A stretch of DNA of 43,511 nucleotides from Thermoplasmata archaeon. Lineage in GTDB: Archaea; Thermoplasmatota; Thermoplasmata; Lutacidiplasmatales; UBA184. Of this stretch, positions 7,466 through 16,076 are shown in pieces; positions within the stretch are counted from its first letter, which is position 1; each line of letters starts with the position of its first letter. The notes under the pieces are model-generated. The model was not told where the DNA came from, made no database searches, and saw only the letters and a program-made list of their open reading frames with translations. Where the stretch lies: the NCBI GenBank assembly GCA_030037735.1, contig JASHQC010000017.1, forward strand, positions 1 through 43,511, in the 5' to 3' direction. The position numbers and the translations under genes were made by a program.

Positions 7466-8899
7466 TTGTGCGCCTTCCGATACCAGCGCGTTACCATCCC
7501 CGAGGACCCGGGCGAGGTTCGCGCCGCGGACTTCGAAGAGATTCTGCATGCTTACTCGAAGGAGGAGGCCGTTCTCGAGGCGCAGCGTTGCCTCCAGTGC
7601 GCGATGCCGTTCTGCGTGCAAGCATGTCCTATCACTCAGGATTGCCGTGGCTACATCTCGCTCATTGCGCAGCAAAAGTTCGATGAAGCCGCCCAACTCA
7701 CGGTACAGGACAACCCCCTGGCGACGGTCCTCTGCAAGACCTGTTACCACTACTGTGAGGAAGACTGCGTGATGGGGGGAAAGGGAACCCCCATCGCGAT
7801 TCGTCACCTCAAGCGCGCTGCCTTGGAATTCGGCAATGGGCAGCTCATGTACGTGCCGAGCGCTCCAAAGAACCAGCGGATCGCGGTCGTCGGGGGTGGG
7901 CCGGCCGGGATCATGGCCGCGTGGGAGCTCTGCCTCCGCGGGTACTCCGTCACGATCTACGAGGCCGAACCGTTCATGGGGGGCCAGATCGATACCATTC
8001 CGAAGTACCATCTCACCGGCGACGAGCTTGACTGGGACCTCGCTCGGCTCCGGGGCCTCGACTTGACCTTCGTGCTGGGCCAAACAGCGGGCGTGAATTT
8101 CACTCCCGAAAGCCTGCTCAAGGACGGATATTTGGCCGTCTACGTCGCAATCGGGGCCTCCGAGCCGCGCCGGCTGGGAATACCGGGCGAACACCTCCCG
8201 GGGGTCTTCGCGGCGCTGCCGTTCCTCCTTGCGATGAACAAAGGACCGGAAGGCCTGTTCGGACGCAAGGAGCGGCAGGTGGTGGTCGTCGGAGGAGGCG
8301 ACGTCGCGTTCGATGCGGCCCGGTCCAGCCTCCGCCTTGCGAAGGACGGCCAAGTTACCATCGTGTACCGGAAAGCCCGTGAAGAGATGCCGGCGGGCGC
8401 GGAGGAGGTCTCCGAAAGTACTGGCGAGGGCCTCCACTTCCTCTTCAATCGTGCCCCGGTCCGGATCCTGGGCCGCGGGCAAGTGGAGGGCATCGTGGTG
8501 CAAGCCTCGGCTGCGGGACCTCCCGATGCGAGAGGACGCCCGACTGCGGTGCTTGTTCCCGGGACGGAAGAGACCCTTCCGTGCGATACGGTGATTGTGG
8601 CCGCGGGAGAGACTGCCAATGTGGCCGAACTCCCGGCCGAGCTCGATTTCAAGCTCTCTCCACAACCGTGGCCCGAAGGAAAAGGACCGGAAGGGGTGAC
8701 CGACGTGGAGGGCGTGTTCGCCTCCGGCGGAAAGTCCGTAGTCTACGCTATGGCCGCCGGAACCCGAGCCGCCGAAGCGATTGACGTGTTCGTCGCGAAG
8801 AAGACCGGACGACGGCCTACCCCGAGGCCGGACCCCTTTGGCCGCCCGGTCCCCCCCAGGCTACCGGAGGGTTACGGCGGACCCACTTGGCACTTCTGA
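7466..8899 (+). CDS. gltD: Glutamate synthase small subunit-type NAD(P)H oxidoreductase (GltD/NfnB-like)
   Basis: A 477-residue flavoprotein. The N-terminal domain carries eight cysteines in the GltD pattern (42, 45, 50, 54 and 90, 93, 97, 101) for two [4Fe-4S] clusters. A first dinucleotide fold, VVGGGPAG (141-148), binds FAD, and a second, VVVVGGGDVAFDAAR (272-286), binds NAD(P)H. Such subunits pass electrons from NAD(P)H to a partner: GltB in glutamate synthase, NfnA in electron bifurcation, or PreA in pyrimidine reduction. No partner gene is in the window, so the physiological acceptor is open. The start is TTG 7466, the only start codon between the in-frame stop at 7388 and the conserved region; ATG is absent. 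It is divergent from the nuclease-like gene. Confidence 0.85.
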   Translation: MCAFRYQRVTIPEDPGEVRAADFEEILHAYSKEEAVLEAQRCLQCAMPFCVQACPITQDCRGYISLIAQQKFDEAAQLTVQDNPLATVLCKTCYHYCEEDCVMGGKGTPIAIRHLKRAALEFGNGQLMYVPSAPKNQRIAVVGGGPAGIMAAWELCLRGYSVTIYEAEPFMGGQIDTIPKYHLTGDELDWDLARLRGLDLTFVLGQTAGVNFTPESLLKDGYLAVYVAIGASEPRRLGIPGEHLPGVFAALPFLLAMNKGPEGLFGRKERQVVVVGGGDVAFDAARSSLRLAKDGQVTIVYRKAREEMPAGAEEVSESTGEGLHFLFNRAPVRILGRGQVEGIVVQASAAGPPDARGRPTAVLVPGTEETLPCDTVIVAAGETANVAELPAELDFKLSPQPWPEGKGPEGVTDVEGVFASGGKSVVYAMAAGTRAAEAIDVFVAKKTGRRPTPRPDPFGRPVPPRLPEGYGGPTWHF

Positions 8900-8970
8900 G
8901 ACCCGGAAGAGGGGGCCGCGTCCTGTCCGCAATAGTCTAACGGCTCCCTGAGCCTGGGCCATCGGGCATC

Positions 8971-10440
8971 ATGATCGACCATCCAGGCCCGATGCCTCAC
9001 TTGCCGGGTGAGGCACCCACCCGCGCATGGCGCGACCACGATCTGCACGTGGACATATTGCCGGCGTGCGATCTGGGCAATTCCTCGTTTCTTGTCTCGG
9101 ACCGTTCACAGCACGCGGCCGTGGTCATCGATCCTACGCGCGACGTCGCTCGGTACCTTGAAGCCCTCAAGCGGTCCAATCTGTCCTTGACGTGGGTTTT
9201 GGACACTCATCTCCACGCCGATTTCGTTTCCGGAGGCAGGGAGCTCGCAGAGCTGGCCGGGGCGCGATTTGGCCTGAGCGAGCAGATTGGAGCCACCTTC
9301 CCCCACGTCGCGCTGAGTGAGCAGGATACCATGCAGCTCGGCGAGTCACATCTTTCAATGATTCGGAGTCCGGGACACACCCCGGAGCACGTGAGCTTCC
9401 TTCTCCACGATCCGGGAGGACGGCCCCGCGTACTATTTTCCGGCGGAAGTTTGATGGCTGGCACTGCTGCGCGTCCCGATCTCCTGGGCCCCCGCTTCAC
9501 CAACACCCTTGTGCGCGAGGAGTTCACGACCCTCCGCGAGCGGTATCGCTCCCTCGCGGGGTCGGTGACCGTCCTGCCGACGCATGCGGGCGGAAGTTTC
9601 TGCGGGGTCGGGGCCCGGGCAGTGGCGACGACAAGCCTCGCCCGCGAGCGTCAGACCAACCCTTTGTTCCGTTCCCGCGACCTCGCCGCGTTCTTTGCGT
9701 CTTTCCTCAGTGACCAGCCCTACCCTAGCTACTACGGCCGCTCGCGAGCGACGAATCTGGCCGGCGGCCGGCCGCTGGGGCCGACCATTCCAGAGCTTCC
9801 CCCGCTCGACGCGGCTGAGGTCGAGCGGCTGCGGACCGGCCCGAGCGTCACGATCCTCGACATTCGACCCGGACCGAAGTTCGAACGAGCCCATGTCCCG
9901 GGTAGCCTGTCGATCTCGTCCGACGGGCCGCTGTCGGCATGGGTCGGGTGGCTGCGGCCAGAGAACGAAACGTTCGTCATCGTAGACGACGACCCCGTCG
10001 GCCGTCGGGCCGTGCAACTCGGTCTGCTCCGCATCGGGTACGACGGAGTGCGCGGATACTTGTCCGGCGGGCTTCCTGCGTACGTTGCGGCGGGGTTCTC
10101 CACGGCATCCACCCGTCGATTGTCGATGGCCGTCGTGCGAAAAGTCATGGAAAAAGGAACGCCGTTCACCCTCCTGGACGTGCGAAATCCCGACGAGGCC
10201 GCTCGAGCGCATGTTCCGGGCGCAATCAACATCCCGCTGCCTCGATTGGAAAGGGACGCGAACGCGGCCTTGTCGCGGGAGCTTCCCTTGTTCGTGCACT
10301 GCCAGAGCGGATACCGCGCCGGCATCGCGGCGAGCCTGCTCGAGCGAATGGGATTCGACGACGTCCGTCACGTTACCGATGGACCCGAGGCGTGGAGCGC
10401 GAGAAAACCCCGGATCGCGCGAGCCCACCGCCATCGTTAA
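8971..10440 (+). CDS. Metallo-beta-lactamase fold / double rhodanese fusion (persulfide dioxygenase-like)
   Basis: A 489-residue, three-domain protein. Residues about 25-240 are an ETHE1/glyoxalase II-like metallohydrolase with the metal motif THLHADF (79-85), and His136 in SPGHTPEH. Residues about 280-370 form a first rhodanese domain (TILDIRPGPKFERAHVPGS) that lacks the active-site cysteine. Residues about 380-480 form a second one with an intact active loop CQSGYRA (Cys444). ETHE1-type proteins oxidise glutathione or other persulfides to sulfite, and rhodanese domains pass sulfane sulfur, so a role in sulfide/persulfide detoxification in the cytoplasm is likely. In the metal motif the second aspartate-adjacent residue is Phe, as in many MBL-rhodanese fusions. 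Start ATG 8971. Confidence 0.85.
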   Translation: MIDHPGPMPHLPGEAPTRAWRDHDLHVDILPACDLGNSSFLVSDRSQHAAVVIDPTRDVARYLEALKRSNLSLTWVLDTHLHADFVSGGRELAELAGARFGLSEQIGATFPHVALSEQDTMQLGESHLSMIRSPGHTPEHVSFLLHDPGGRPRVLFSGGSLMAGTAARPDLLGPRFTNTLVREEFTTLRERYRSLAGSVTVLPTHAGGSFCGVGARAVATTSLARERQTNPLFRSRDLAAFFASFLSDQPYPSYYGRSRATNLAGGRPLGPTIPELPPLDAAEVERLRTGPSVTILDIRPGPKFERAHVPGSLSISSDGPLSAWVGWLRPENETFVIVDDDPVGRRAVQLGLLRIGYDGVRGYLSGGLPAYVAAGFSTASTRRLSMAVVRKVMEKGTPFTLLDVRNPDEAARAHVPGAINIPLPRLERDANAALSRELPLFVHCQSGYRAGIAASLLERMGFDDVRHVTDGPEAWSARKPRIARAHRHR

Positions 10441-10510
10441 TCGGCTCACGGGAAGGTCACGCCGATCCGTCGGACAACGTCACATCGAATGAACTAAGGC
10501 CTGGGGGAGC

Positions 10511-11047
10511 GTGGCGGCTCCCGTGCCCGCAGGTGGTTCCCCCGTCACCGTCGAAACGGCTCAGCGTCTAGCTGAGTACAATGAGTCCGCCTTCCAGCGA
10601 TACGCGCGCGCGGCGCATCGGCTGCCGTGGCGGATTGCCTCTGCCAACCGCGAAACCGGCCATCTCTCGATCTTTCGGACGCTTGTCCACATCCTGAACG
10701 TGCACGAGGTCTGGCTCCTGTACATCGTCCCGGGCCGAACGCGCGAGCTCGATCAGCTGTTCAAAGAGACCTATCGCCGACCGACCACATGGGCCGGGTT
10801 CGACGCGTACTCGAAGCCGGTTTGGAAAGGATTGGCAGAGTTCTACGCCACTCTGACCCCGGCCCGGCTCAACCGTCGTGTACAGGCCCCCTGGATGCCT
10901 GGCACCTATACGGTCGGCGACGCAGTCTTGCAGACCACTTTTGAGCAAGCCCACCATCTGGGTGAGATCATTGGGATCTACTGGCAGCGGGACACGGAGC
11001 CGCCCCAGATGATGTGGATTCCACTGACCCGCCGCGGCAGGCGATGA
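10511..11047 (+). CDS. DinB-family (DinB/YfiT-like) four-helix protein
   Basis: A 178-residue protein, GTG start. It is mostly helical and carries the spaced histidines expected for the DinB metal site: HILNVHEVW in the second helix and FEQAHHLGEIIGIYWQ in the fourth. The HxxxH-type ending followed by GEI is characteristic of the family, which includes mycothiol-dependent transferases and damage-inducible proteins, many of unknown function. It follows the metallohydrolase-rhodanese gene by 70 bases on the same strand; low-molecular-weight-thiol-linked enzymes of this fold occur with sulfur-handling genes, so a thiol-S-transferase role is a fair guess but unproven. Confidence 0.75.
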   Translation: MAAPVPAGGSPVTVETAQRLAEYNESAFQRYARAAHRLPWRIASANRETGHLSIFRTLVHILNVHEVWLLYIVPGRTRELDQLFKETYRRPTTWAGFDAYSKPVWKGLAEFYATLTPARLNRRVQAPWMPGTYTVGDAVLQTTFEQAHHLGEIIGIYWQRDTEPPQMMWIPLTRRGRR

Positions 11048-11213
11048 GCGGGGCCAAACCTCGTGCCGCAGGAGCCGCGCCCCACTATTCGGTGGCGAGA
11101 CTCGCGCGCCAATGGATTCCGCCGATTCTTCCGAGACCCCGCCGCCCGAGGGGTGTCTGCGCTGAAGAGGCGCGGCCCCTCCGACCTCATTCCGCTGAGG
11201 CGCTTTCTAACGG

Positions 11214-11234
11214 ACCCTCGAGATTATCGAGGGT
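11214..11234. repeat. Perfect 8-bp inverted repeat (hairpin) upstream of the zinc-ribbon protein gene
   Basis: ACCCTCGA (11214-11221), a 5-base loop GATTA, then TCGAGGGT (11227-11234). It lies in the 267-base gap after the DinB-like gene and about 50 bases before the box A of the next gene. It could be a DNA-binding site or an RNA hairpin at the end of the upstream transcript. No T-run follows it, so it is not a standard terminator. Confidence 0.5.
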
Positions 11235-11283
11235 ACGGTATCGAGGGGGAATGCGCATACGTGCGCTTTCGGCCAGCGCTAGG

Positions 11284-11289
11284 TTTAAG
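11284..11289 (+). promoter_or_regulatory. Box A for the 11315-11965 gene
   Basis: TTTAAG starting 31 bases before GTG 11315. The spacing fits a leaderless or near-leaderless transcript and supports that start over the much longer upstream frame. Confidence 0.5.
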
Positions 11290-11314
11290 AGAGCCGGCCT
11301 CAAGTCCTAGGAGT

Positions 11315-11965
11315 GTGAGTTCCCCGGCCGGCTCCGTTCCTAGGGCTTCGATCCCACGCGGTGCCAAGATCTGTTACTCATGTGGCACCTCGGGCGTTAG
11401 GCCCCATCAAGCGCCGCCTGTCGAGGTTGCCGGGCGGACCGGTCCGTTACGACCGGCCTCTCGGCACTGGGTCTGCCCGAAGTGCGGGACCAAAATCCCT
11501 GACGGCTGGCCAGGTCTGGGGTTCGATCGGTGCATCGCGTGCGGGATCCCGCTAGGAGAGCGGGCCCTTACCTCCGCAATCTTGGACGTCAGCCAGAGGA
11601 CAGGTCCTCTGCTGAATGCAGGGACCGGCCTAACTGCCTCTGGGTTTGCGCTCCTTCTCGGGTTGCTTGTCTACGGCTCGTCTCTTTTCACCGCGTTGCA
11701 GGGCCAAACGGTTCCGATCTGGGCTCTTGGGGAGATTCTCGGGGCGGTGGGCCTTTTCCTTGCGGGAGGACTCCTCAGCGGCATTGCGTGGCGGATGAAT
11801 CGGCGAGAGCTGCGGCATCGGGGAATCGACTCTCCGTTGACAAGATCTGCGGCGCAAGCGTTCTTTCCTCGGTACGCGATCTCGAGATTGATCCGGTCCG
11901 GCCGGCTCGATCCGCCGAGACCGGTACTGCCCCGCTGGTCGAACGAGCGACTCTCCCCTGTCTAG
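11315..11965 (+). CDS. Zinc-ribbon membrane protein with two transmembrane helices
   Basis: A 216-residue protein. The N-terminal half has three CxxC knuckles (CYSCG, CPKCG, CIACG), enough for one and a half zinc ribbons. Two hydrophobic helices follow (LTASGFALLLGLLVYGSS and LGEILGAVGLFLAGGLL segments), and the C-terminal tail is basic. The reading frame is open back to 11063, but GTG 11315 has a box A at the expected distance and a GGAG just before it, and the upstream stretch has poor protein character. The protein probably sits in the cytoplasmic membrane with its zinc domains inside. No function is known for this group. Confidence 0.7.
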   Translation: MSSPAGSVPRASIPRGAKICYSCGTSGVRPHQAPPVEVAGRTGPLRPASRHWVCPKCGTKIPDGWPGLGFDRCIACGIPLGERALTSAILDVSQRTGPLLNAGTGLTASGFALLLGLLVYGSSLFTALQGQTVPIWALGEILGAVGLFLAGGLLSGIAWRMNRRELRHRGIDSPLTRSAAQAFFPRYAISRLIRSGRLDPPRPVLPRWSNERLSPV

Positions 11966-12139
11966 GGGCCGGCTTTGCAGTCGCCCCGATGCGGTCCGCG
12001 GGTCGAACCGCGGTCTCTAGGCAACCTCTCGCCCGCCTGCCTTTAACGGGGCTTCTCGATCGCCGCGTCGCGTTGATGTAATTGCGCCCCGGGCGAATCA
12101 CATGTTTCATAGCCAAGGAGGTGGTCGGGATGGGTCCAC

Positions 12140-12511
12140 ATGGCGGGTCATTCGGGGGCCAACTCTGGCGTCCTTTATCGGGGCGTCCCGACCAAGACGT
12201 GGAGGGAAGTTCCGTTGCCAACGTCCTTCGAGATCCGGAATCTGCTTTCAAAGGTTGGCGGAGGAATCGACCGAGACCTCCGGCAGGAAACCGAGATCTG
12301 GCGAGCTCGACTGGGCAGCACCGTGTTCACGGGTTACCAGAACGGGACGATCTATTGCACCGGCGGCCTAGAGCCCGACCTGACGCACATTTACCTGAGA
12401 ATTGATGAAACGGTGAAGGCCCACAAGCGAACGACTTCCCGCACGCGCCGGGGCGCCACAGGCCATCGGTTCAGTCCTTCTACCGATTCGGGCGAAACGA
12501 CCGGCGGCTAA
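12140..12511 (+). CDS. Small hypothetical soluble protein
   Basis: A 123-residue frame from ATG 12140, with a purine-rich AAGGAGG at 12116-12122. The central part has good protein character: FEIRNLLSKVGGGIDRDL looks like an amphipathic helix, and STVFTGYQNGTIYCTG followed by THIYLRIDETV looks like strands of a small alpha/beta domain. The C-terminal 35 residues are basic and rich in Thr, Arg and Ser, and are probably disordered. No family is recognised. It ends convergently with the methyltransferase gene, overlapping it by 4 bases at the stops. Competing frames in this stretch look much worse. Confidence 0.55.
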   Translation: MAGHSGANSGVLYRGVPTKTWREVPLPTSFEIRNLLSKVGGGIDRDLRQETEIWRARLGSTVFTGYQNGTIYCTGGLEPDLTHIYLRIDETVKAHKRTTSRTRRGATGHRFSPSTDSGETTGG

Positions 12512-13398
12512 CCCCCCGGTCGGCGTCCCGCCACCACCAGCAACTCGCAGGTAACGCCGTCGGACGCTGGGGCCATGAAGCTCCGGGAAGCCTGCGCCAC
12601 CTCCCGCCAAGCCGCCTCTTGAATTTCCGGCGGCAGATCCGACACGATGTCCCCGAAAATATCTCGGTCGAATCGGATCAACTCCTCGAGAGAAGACGGC
12701 CGCAGGGGACAGGAAATCGCTCGCGCCTCTACATCGGTGAATCCGGCGCGCCGAAGCATCGACTCAAGCAAGCCTGGTGCGGCCAAACTGAACGGGCCCG
12801 GACCAGACGGCATCGAGACCGGAACTGCCCTGGGGCGGTCGCTTGTCTCCGGGTGACTCCAACGGGAAAGGATGGAGAAGGGAATGGTCACGAATCCGTT
12901 GCGGTCGGGCTCCGAGAAGACCGTAAGTCCTACCCAACCCCCCGGCCGAAGGACGCGGTATACCCGCTCTAAGGCTCCGGCAGGGTCCGCGAAGAACATG
13001 AACGCCTGACGGCAAGCCACTGCGTCCATCGAAGCCCACGCCACATCCGGTGCCTCTCCGTCCATCACGCGGACCCTCACGTTCGACAGGCCCTCGGCCC
13101 GCGCGTTGCGCGCCGCGAGCTTCACCATATTGGGGCCAGCATCGGTCGCTAGAATCCGTCCCTTCGGTCCGACAGCCCTGGCCAAATGGAGAGTCAGTCC
13201 TCCGCTCCCCGCGGCGAGCTCGAGGACCCGGGCTCCGGGCTTCAGCCGGACCATTTCAATGAGAACCGCGGTCGCCCGAGCAAGCCAGACGTCGACCAGC
13301 GGTGCCCACGAGTTCCACTTCTCGGCGATGGCGTCCCACCCCTCCGTGATTTGCTGCTTACGGACCACCGCGTCGGAGGGACCTTCCTCGTCGGACAT
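12508..13398 (-). CDS. Class I SAM-dependent methyltransferase (UbiE/Methyltransf_11 type)
   Basis: A 296-residue protein from ATG 13398. It shows the Rossmann-fold methyltransferase motifs in order: motif I ARVLELAAGSGGLTLHLA, an acidic residue after strand 2 in ILATDAGPNMV, motif II around VRVMDGEAPDVAWASMDAVAC, and the post-motif III helix LERVYRVLRPGGWVGLTVF. This arrangement is typical of UbiE/COQ5-like methyltransferases that act on small molecules such as quinones or lipids. The N-terminal part (QQITEGWDAIAEKWNSWAP) resembles the substrate lid of that group. The substrate is unknown and no quinone biosynthesis gene lies nearby. Confidence 0.85.
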   Translation of the reverse strand: MSDEEGPSDAVVRKQQITEGWDAIAEKWNSWAPLVDVWLARATAVLIEMVRLKPGARVLELAAGSGGLTLHLARAVGPKGRILATDAGPNMVKLAARNARAEGLSNVRVRVMDGEAPDVAWASMDAVACRQAFMFFADPAGALERVYRVLRPGGWVGLTVFSEPDRNGFVTIPFSILSRWSHPETSDRPRAVPVSMPSGPGPFSLAAPGLLESMLRRAGFTDVEARAISCPLRPSSLEELIRFDRDIFGDIVSDLPPEIQEAAWREVAQASRSFMAPASDGVTCELLVVAGRRPGG

Positions 13399-13534
13399 TG
13401 GGTCATGACGCCAACACGACGGGGAGTGGGCTTCCCTGATAACCTGTCGCCCGGCCCGCGGGACGAATCGGAGTGCGGAAGCCCCACACGACCGAAGGCC
13501 GAGGCGACTCGCTCTCCGCGTGGATTCTGGACCT

Positions 13535-13768
13535 TCAGGTCAACGCGATGGCCAGAATCACAACGAACGGCATCAACGCGGACAGGACGAGATAGACCTC
13601 GCCAAAGAGGGAGAGTTGCGGGAGCACGAGATTGCCAGGGACCTGGGCGAACAGAAGATGGCCTCCGCGGATTCCATCCACCAACGCGACCAGCGTCAGA
13701 GCGAACCAAAGGAGTCCGAATAACCCGAACCCGATCAACCGCCAGGATTTCCGCGAGGGGCTCGTCAC
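13535..13768 (-). CDS. Small two-helix membrane protein
   Basis: About 77 residues if translation starts at GTG 13768; the frame is open to TTG 13810, which would give 91. A box A (TTTATG, 13816-13821) only a few bases before 13810 makes the outer start unlikely. Two hydrophobic helices (LIGFGLFGLLWFALTLVALV and YLVLSALMPFVVILAIAL) are joined by a loop of about 25 residues. No family recognised. It lies between the methyltransferase and the M13 peptidase genes, all on the minus strand but with their own promoters. Confidence 0.6.
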   Translation of the reverse strand: MTSPSRKSWRLIGFGLFGLLWFALTLVALVDGIRGGHLLFAQVPGNLVLPQLSLFGEVYLVLSALMPFVVILAIALT

Positions 13769-13869
13769 CTGCAACAATCCCCCGTGGGTCTCGGCTCGAC
13801 TGACGGACAACTCCCCATAAAGTTAGCCCCTCAGGGTCTCGCTCAACCCTTCGATTGGACGGGTAGGGG

Positions 13870-15876
13870 TCACCAAATGCGTACCCGGAGCCTCGCCGGT
13901 CGGAACATCGGGTCCCCCTTTTCGATTCCGAACGCGTCAAAGAAGGGATCCGCGTTCTGCACTGCCCCGATCACGCGAAACCGACCGGGAGAGTGGCTGT
14001 CGGTGGTGAGGCGCCGTCGAATCTCCAAGGGTCGTACCGTCTCTCTCCAGACTTGCGCGTACGACACGAAGAACCGCTGTTCGGGAGTCAGCCCGTCAAT
14101 CGACCTCCGTCGCGCCGGGTTCCGCCGGAGGCGTCGCTGCAAGGCCTCGAAGGCGATGCTCACCCCTCCGAGGTCAGCGATGTTTTCCCCCAACGTCAAG
14201 GCTCCCTTCACATGCGCACCCGGCAGGGGCACGAACGAGTCGTACTGCTTGACAACCCGCTTGGCCCGACGTTGGAACTCGCGGGCGTCCTTCTTGGTCC
14301 ACCACTCGCGGAGGTCGCCTCGCTCGTCGTATCTCCGCCCCTGGTCATCGTACCCGTGAGTGATCTCGTGCCCGATGACTAGGCCGATTCCCCCGTAGTT
14401 GACCGCGTCGTCCAATTTCGGGTCGAAAAACGGGGGCTGGAGTATGCCGGCCGGGAACACGATCTCGTTCTGAGTCGCTCCAAAGTACGCGTTGACGGTT
14501 GGGGGGCTCATCCGCCATTCGTCGGGGTCGACGCGACGTCCGACGCGCGCCGCCTTTCGGCGGGATTCGAATTCCAGTGCTCGCCAGATGTTCCCGAGGT
14601 AATCGGTCGGGTCGATGTGGAGCTTGAAATCCTTGCGGAAGTGGTGCGGGTGTCCGATCTTCGCGGAGAACCGGCTGAATTTTGATAGGGCGCGTCGTCG
14701 TGTTGCCACAGTCATCCAGTCCAGATGCTGCAGACGGTCCGCGAATACGTCTTTTAAGTCGGCGATGAGCTCCTTCATCCGAACCACCGAGGCCGGGGGA
14801 AAGTACTCCGCGACGAAGAGCTGGCCCAACGCATCGCCGATGACCTGGTCCGCGGCTCGAACCGCTCGCTTCCACGGCGGTTCCGGATCTCGCTGGCCGA
14901 GCAGCGACCGGTAGAAGAACCGAAAGTGCTCCATCTCCATTTCCCGGTGGAGGTACGGGGCACTTGTTCGCAGCAGATGCCAGCGAAGGTACGTCTTCCA
15001 ATCCGAGAGCCGTCGGCGGCGCAGGAGTTTGTCGACCGCTGCGAAATACTCCGGCTGACCGACGATCACGTAGGAAAGAAGTCTCAACCCCCGGCCGGCG
15101 AAGTACAAATCCCAGTCAATCGCCGGGACCCGATCGCGGAGTTTCCGAACGGTGGTCCGGTTGTAGTTCTTGTTCTGGTCGCGAAGGTCCGTGCGGGAGC
15201 GGGCCGCCCGGGCCAGTTCCGTTTCGATTGCAATGATCGCGGAGGCTTCGCGACGCGCCGTGGGCGCGGAGTCGCCGAGGAGCGAGAGCGCCCGCCAGAT
15301 GTGCTGCCGGTAGCCCTTCCGCTGGGGCCCGAACCCTGGCGCCAGATAGTACTCTCGGTCCGGAAGGGAGAGCCCGTCCTGCTGAAGGTAAAAGGCGTAA
15401 AGTTCGCTCCGTTTCTTGTCGGGGTAGACCGTGGTAGAGAACAGGGCGGGGATCCCCTTGGCATGGAAATCCGCCAACGCCCGACTCAAATCGGCCGCCG
15501 TCCGAATCGATTCGATGCGCTTCAGGTCGGGCTCGAGTGGGGCAAACCGGAGTCGGTTCCGGCGGCCTGTGTCCAAGGCGGACGCGTAAAAGTCGGCAAC
15601 CTCTCGCGCGGCAAACCGAAGGCGCGCGTTCCCATGGCGTCTCGGGTGCTCCGCGAGACGGTGCAGACGCGCGAGATTGTACTCGAGAAGTTCCTCGAAG
15701 GCGCCCCACCTAGACTTGTCGGGCGGGACCGGATTGTCCCGGATCCAGGAGCCCACTGCGTACCGATAGAAATCGTCCTTCGGCGGCACGGAGTGGTCCA
15801 TGTACCGGATGGAAAATCCGGGCGGGCGTGGGATGGAGGTGCGCGACGCGGCGGTCGGGAAAGCGGTCCTCGCCAC
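13870..15876 (-). CDS. M13-family zinc metallopeptidase (neprilysin/PepO-like)
   Basis: A 668-residue protein covering the whole neprilysin-like peptidase. The zinc site is complete: HEITH at 503-507 and the third ligand in ENIADLGG (Glu564). NAYFGATQNEIVFPAGILQ lies before the HExxH motif, as in all M13 enzymes, and holds the substrate-binding Asn-Ala-type motif. The FxVSYAQVW block near 610-620 is also typical. There is no signal peptide or membrane anchor, so it is probably a cytoplasmic oligopeptidase like bacterial PepO, cleaving short peptides. The N-terminal YMDHSVPPKDDFYRYAVGSW is the usual beginning of the domain. Start is GTG 15876; a slightly later start is possible. This family is sporadic in archaea and was probably acquired from bacteria. 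Confidence 0.92.
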   Translation of the reverse strand: MARTAFPTAASRTSIPRPPGFSIRYMDHSVPPKDDFYRYAVGSWIRDNPVPPDKSRWGAFEELLEYNLARLHRLAEHPRRHGNARLRFAAREVADFYASALDTGRRNRLRFAPLEPDLKRIESIRTAADLSRALADFHAKGIPALFSTTVYPDKKRSELYAFYLQQDGLSLPDREYYLAPGFGPQRKGYRQHIWRALSLLGDSAPTARREASAIIAIETELARAARSRTDLRDQNKNYNRTTVRKLRDRVPAIDWDLYFAGRGLRLLSYVIVGQPEYFAAVDKLLRRRRLSDWKTYLRWHLLRTSAPYLHREMEMEHFRFFYRSLLGQRDPEPPWKRAVRAADQVIGDALGQLFVAEYFPPASVVRMKELIADLKDVFADRLQHLDWMTVATRRRALSKFSRFSAKIGHPHHFRKDFKLHIDPTDYLGNIWRALEFESRRKAARVGRRVDPDEWRMSPPTVNAYFGATQNEIVFPAGILQPPFFDPKLDDAVNYGGIGLVIGHEITHGYDDQGRRYDERGDLREWWTKKDAREFQRRAKRVVKQYDSFVPLPGAHVKGALTLGENIADLGGVSIAFEALQRRLRRNPARRRSIDGLTPEQRFFVSYAQVWRETVRPLEIRRRLTTDSHSPGRFRVIGAVQNADPFFDAFGIEKGDPMFRPARLRVRIW

Positions 15877-16076
15877 GCCTGCGCCACCCAGAGGAAGTTA
15901 TCAGTATTGCTCCCCGGAAAAACAGACCTCCATCGGACATGAGTGCCGCGGTTCCCTTGGCCGAGAGGCATCCTCTGGCCTCCTTTCCTTAGCGGACGTC
16001 AGGAACGGACTCAGGTGGGCCCCGAGACCCCGGCTTCCTCGGCGTGAAACGGGACGCCTCGGTCGCTCCGTAGAAA

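Noticed and set aside
7397-8665. 422-residue antisense open frame opposite gltD
   Set aside because: The gltD frame shows full family motifs; the antisense frame is a by-product of high GC and has no recognisable domain.
9433-10449. 338-residue antisense frame opposite the metallohydrolase-rhodanese gene
   Set aside because: The plus-strand gene has complete metal and rhodanese motifs; the antisense product is low-complexity Arg/Gly-rich.
14926-15942. 338-residue plus-strand frame opposite the M13 peptidase
   Set aside because: The peptidase motifs on the minus strand are decisive; the plus frame has no domain features.
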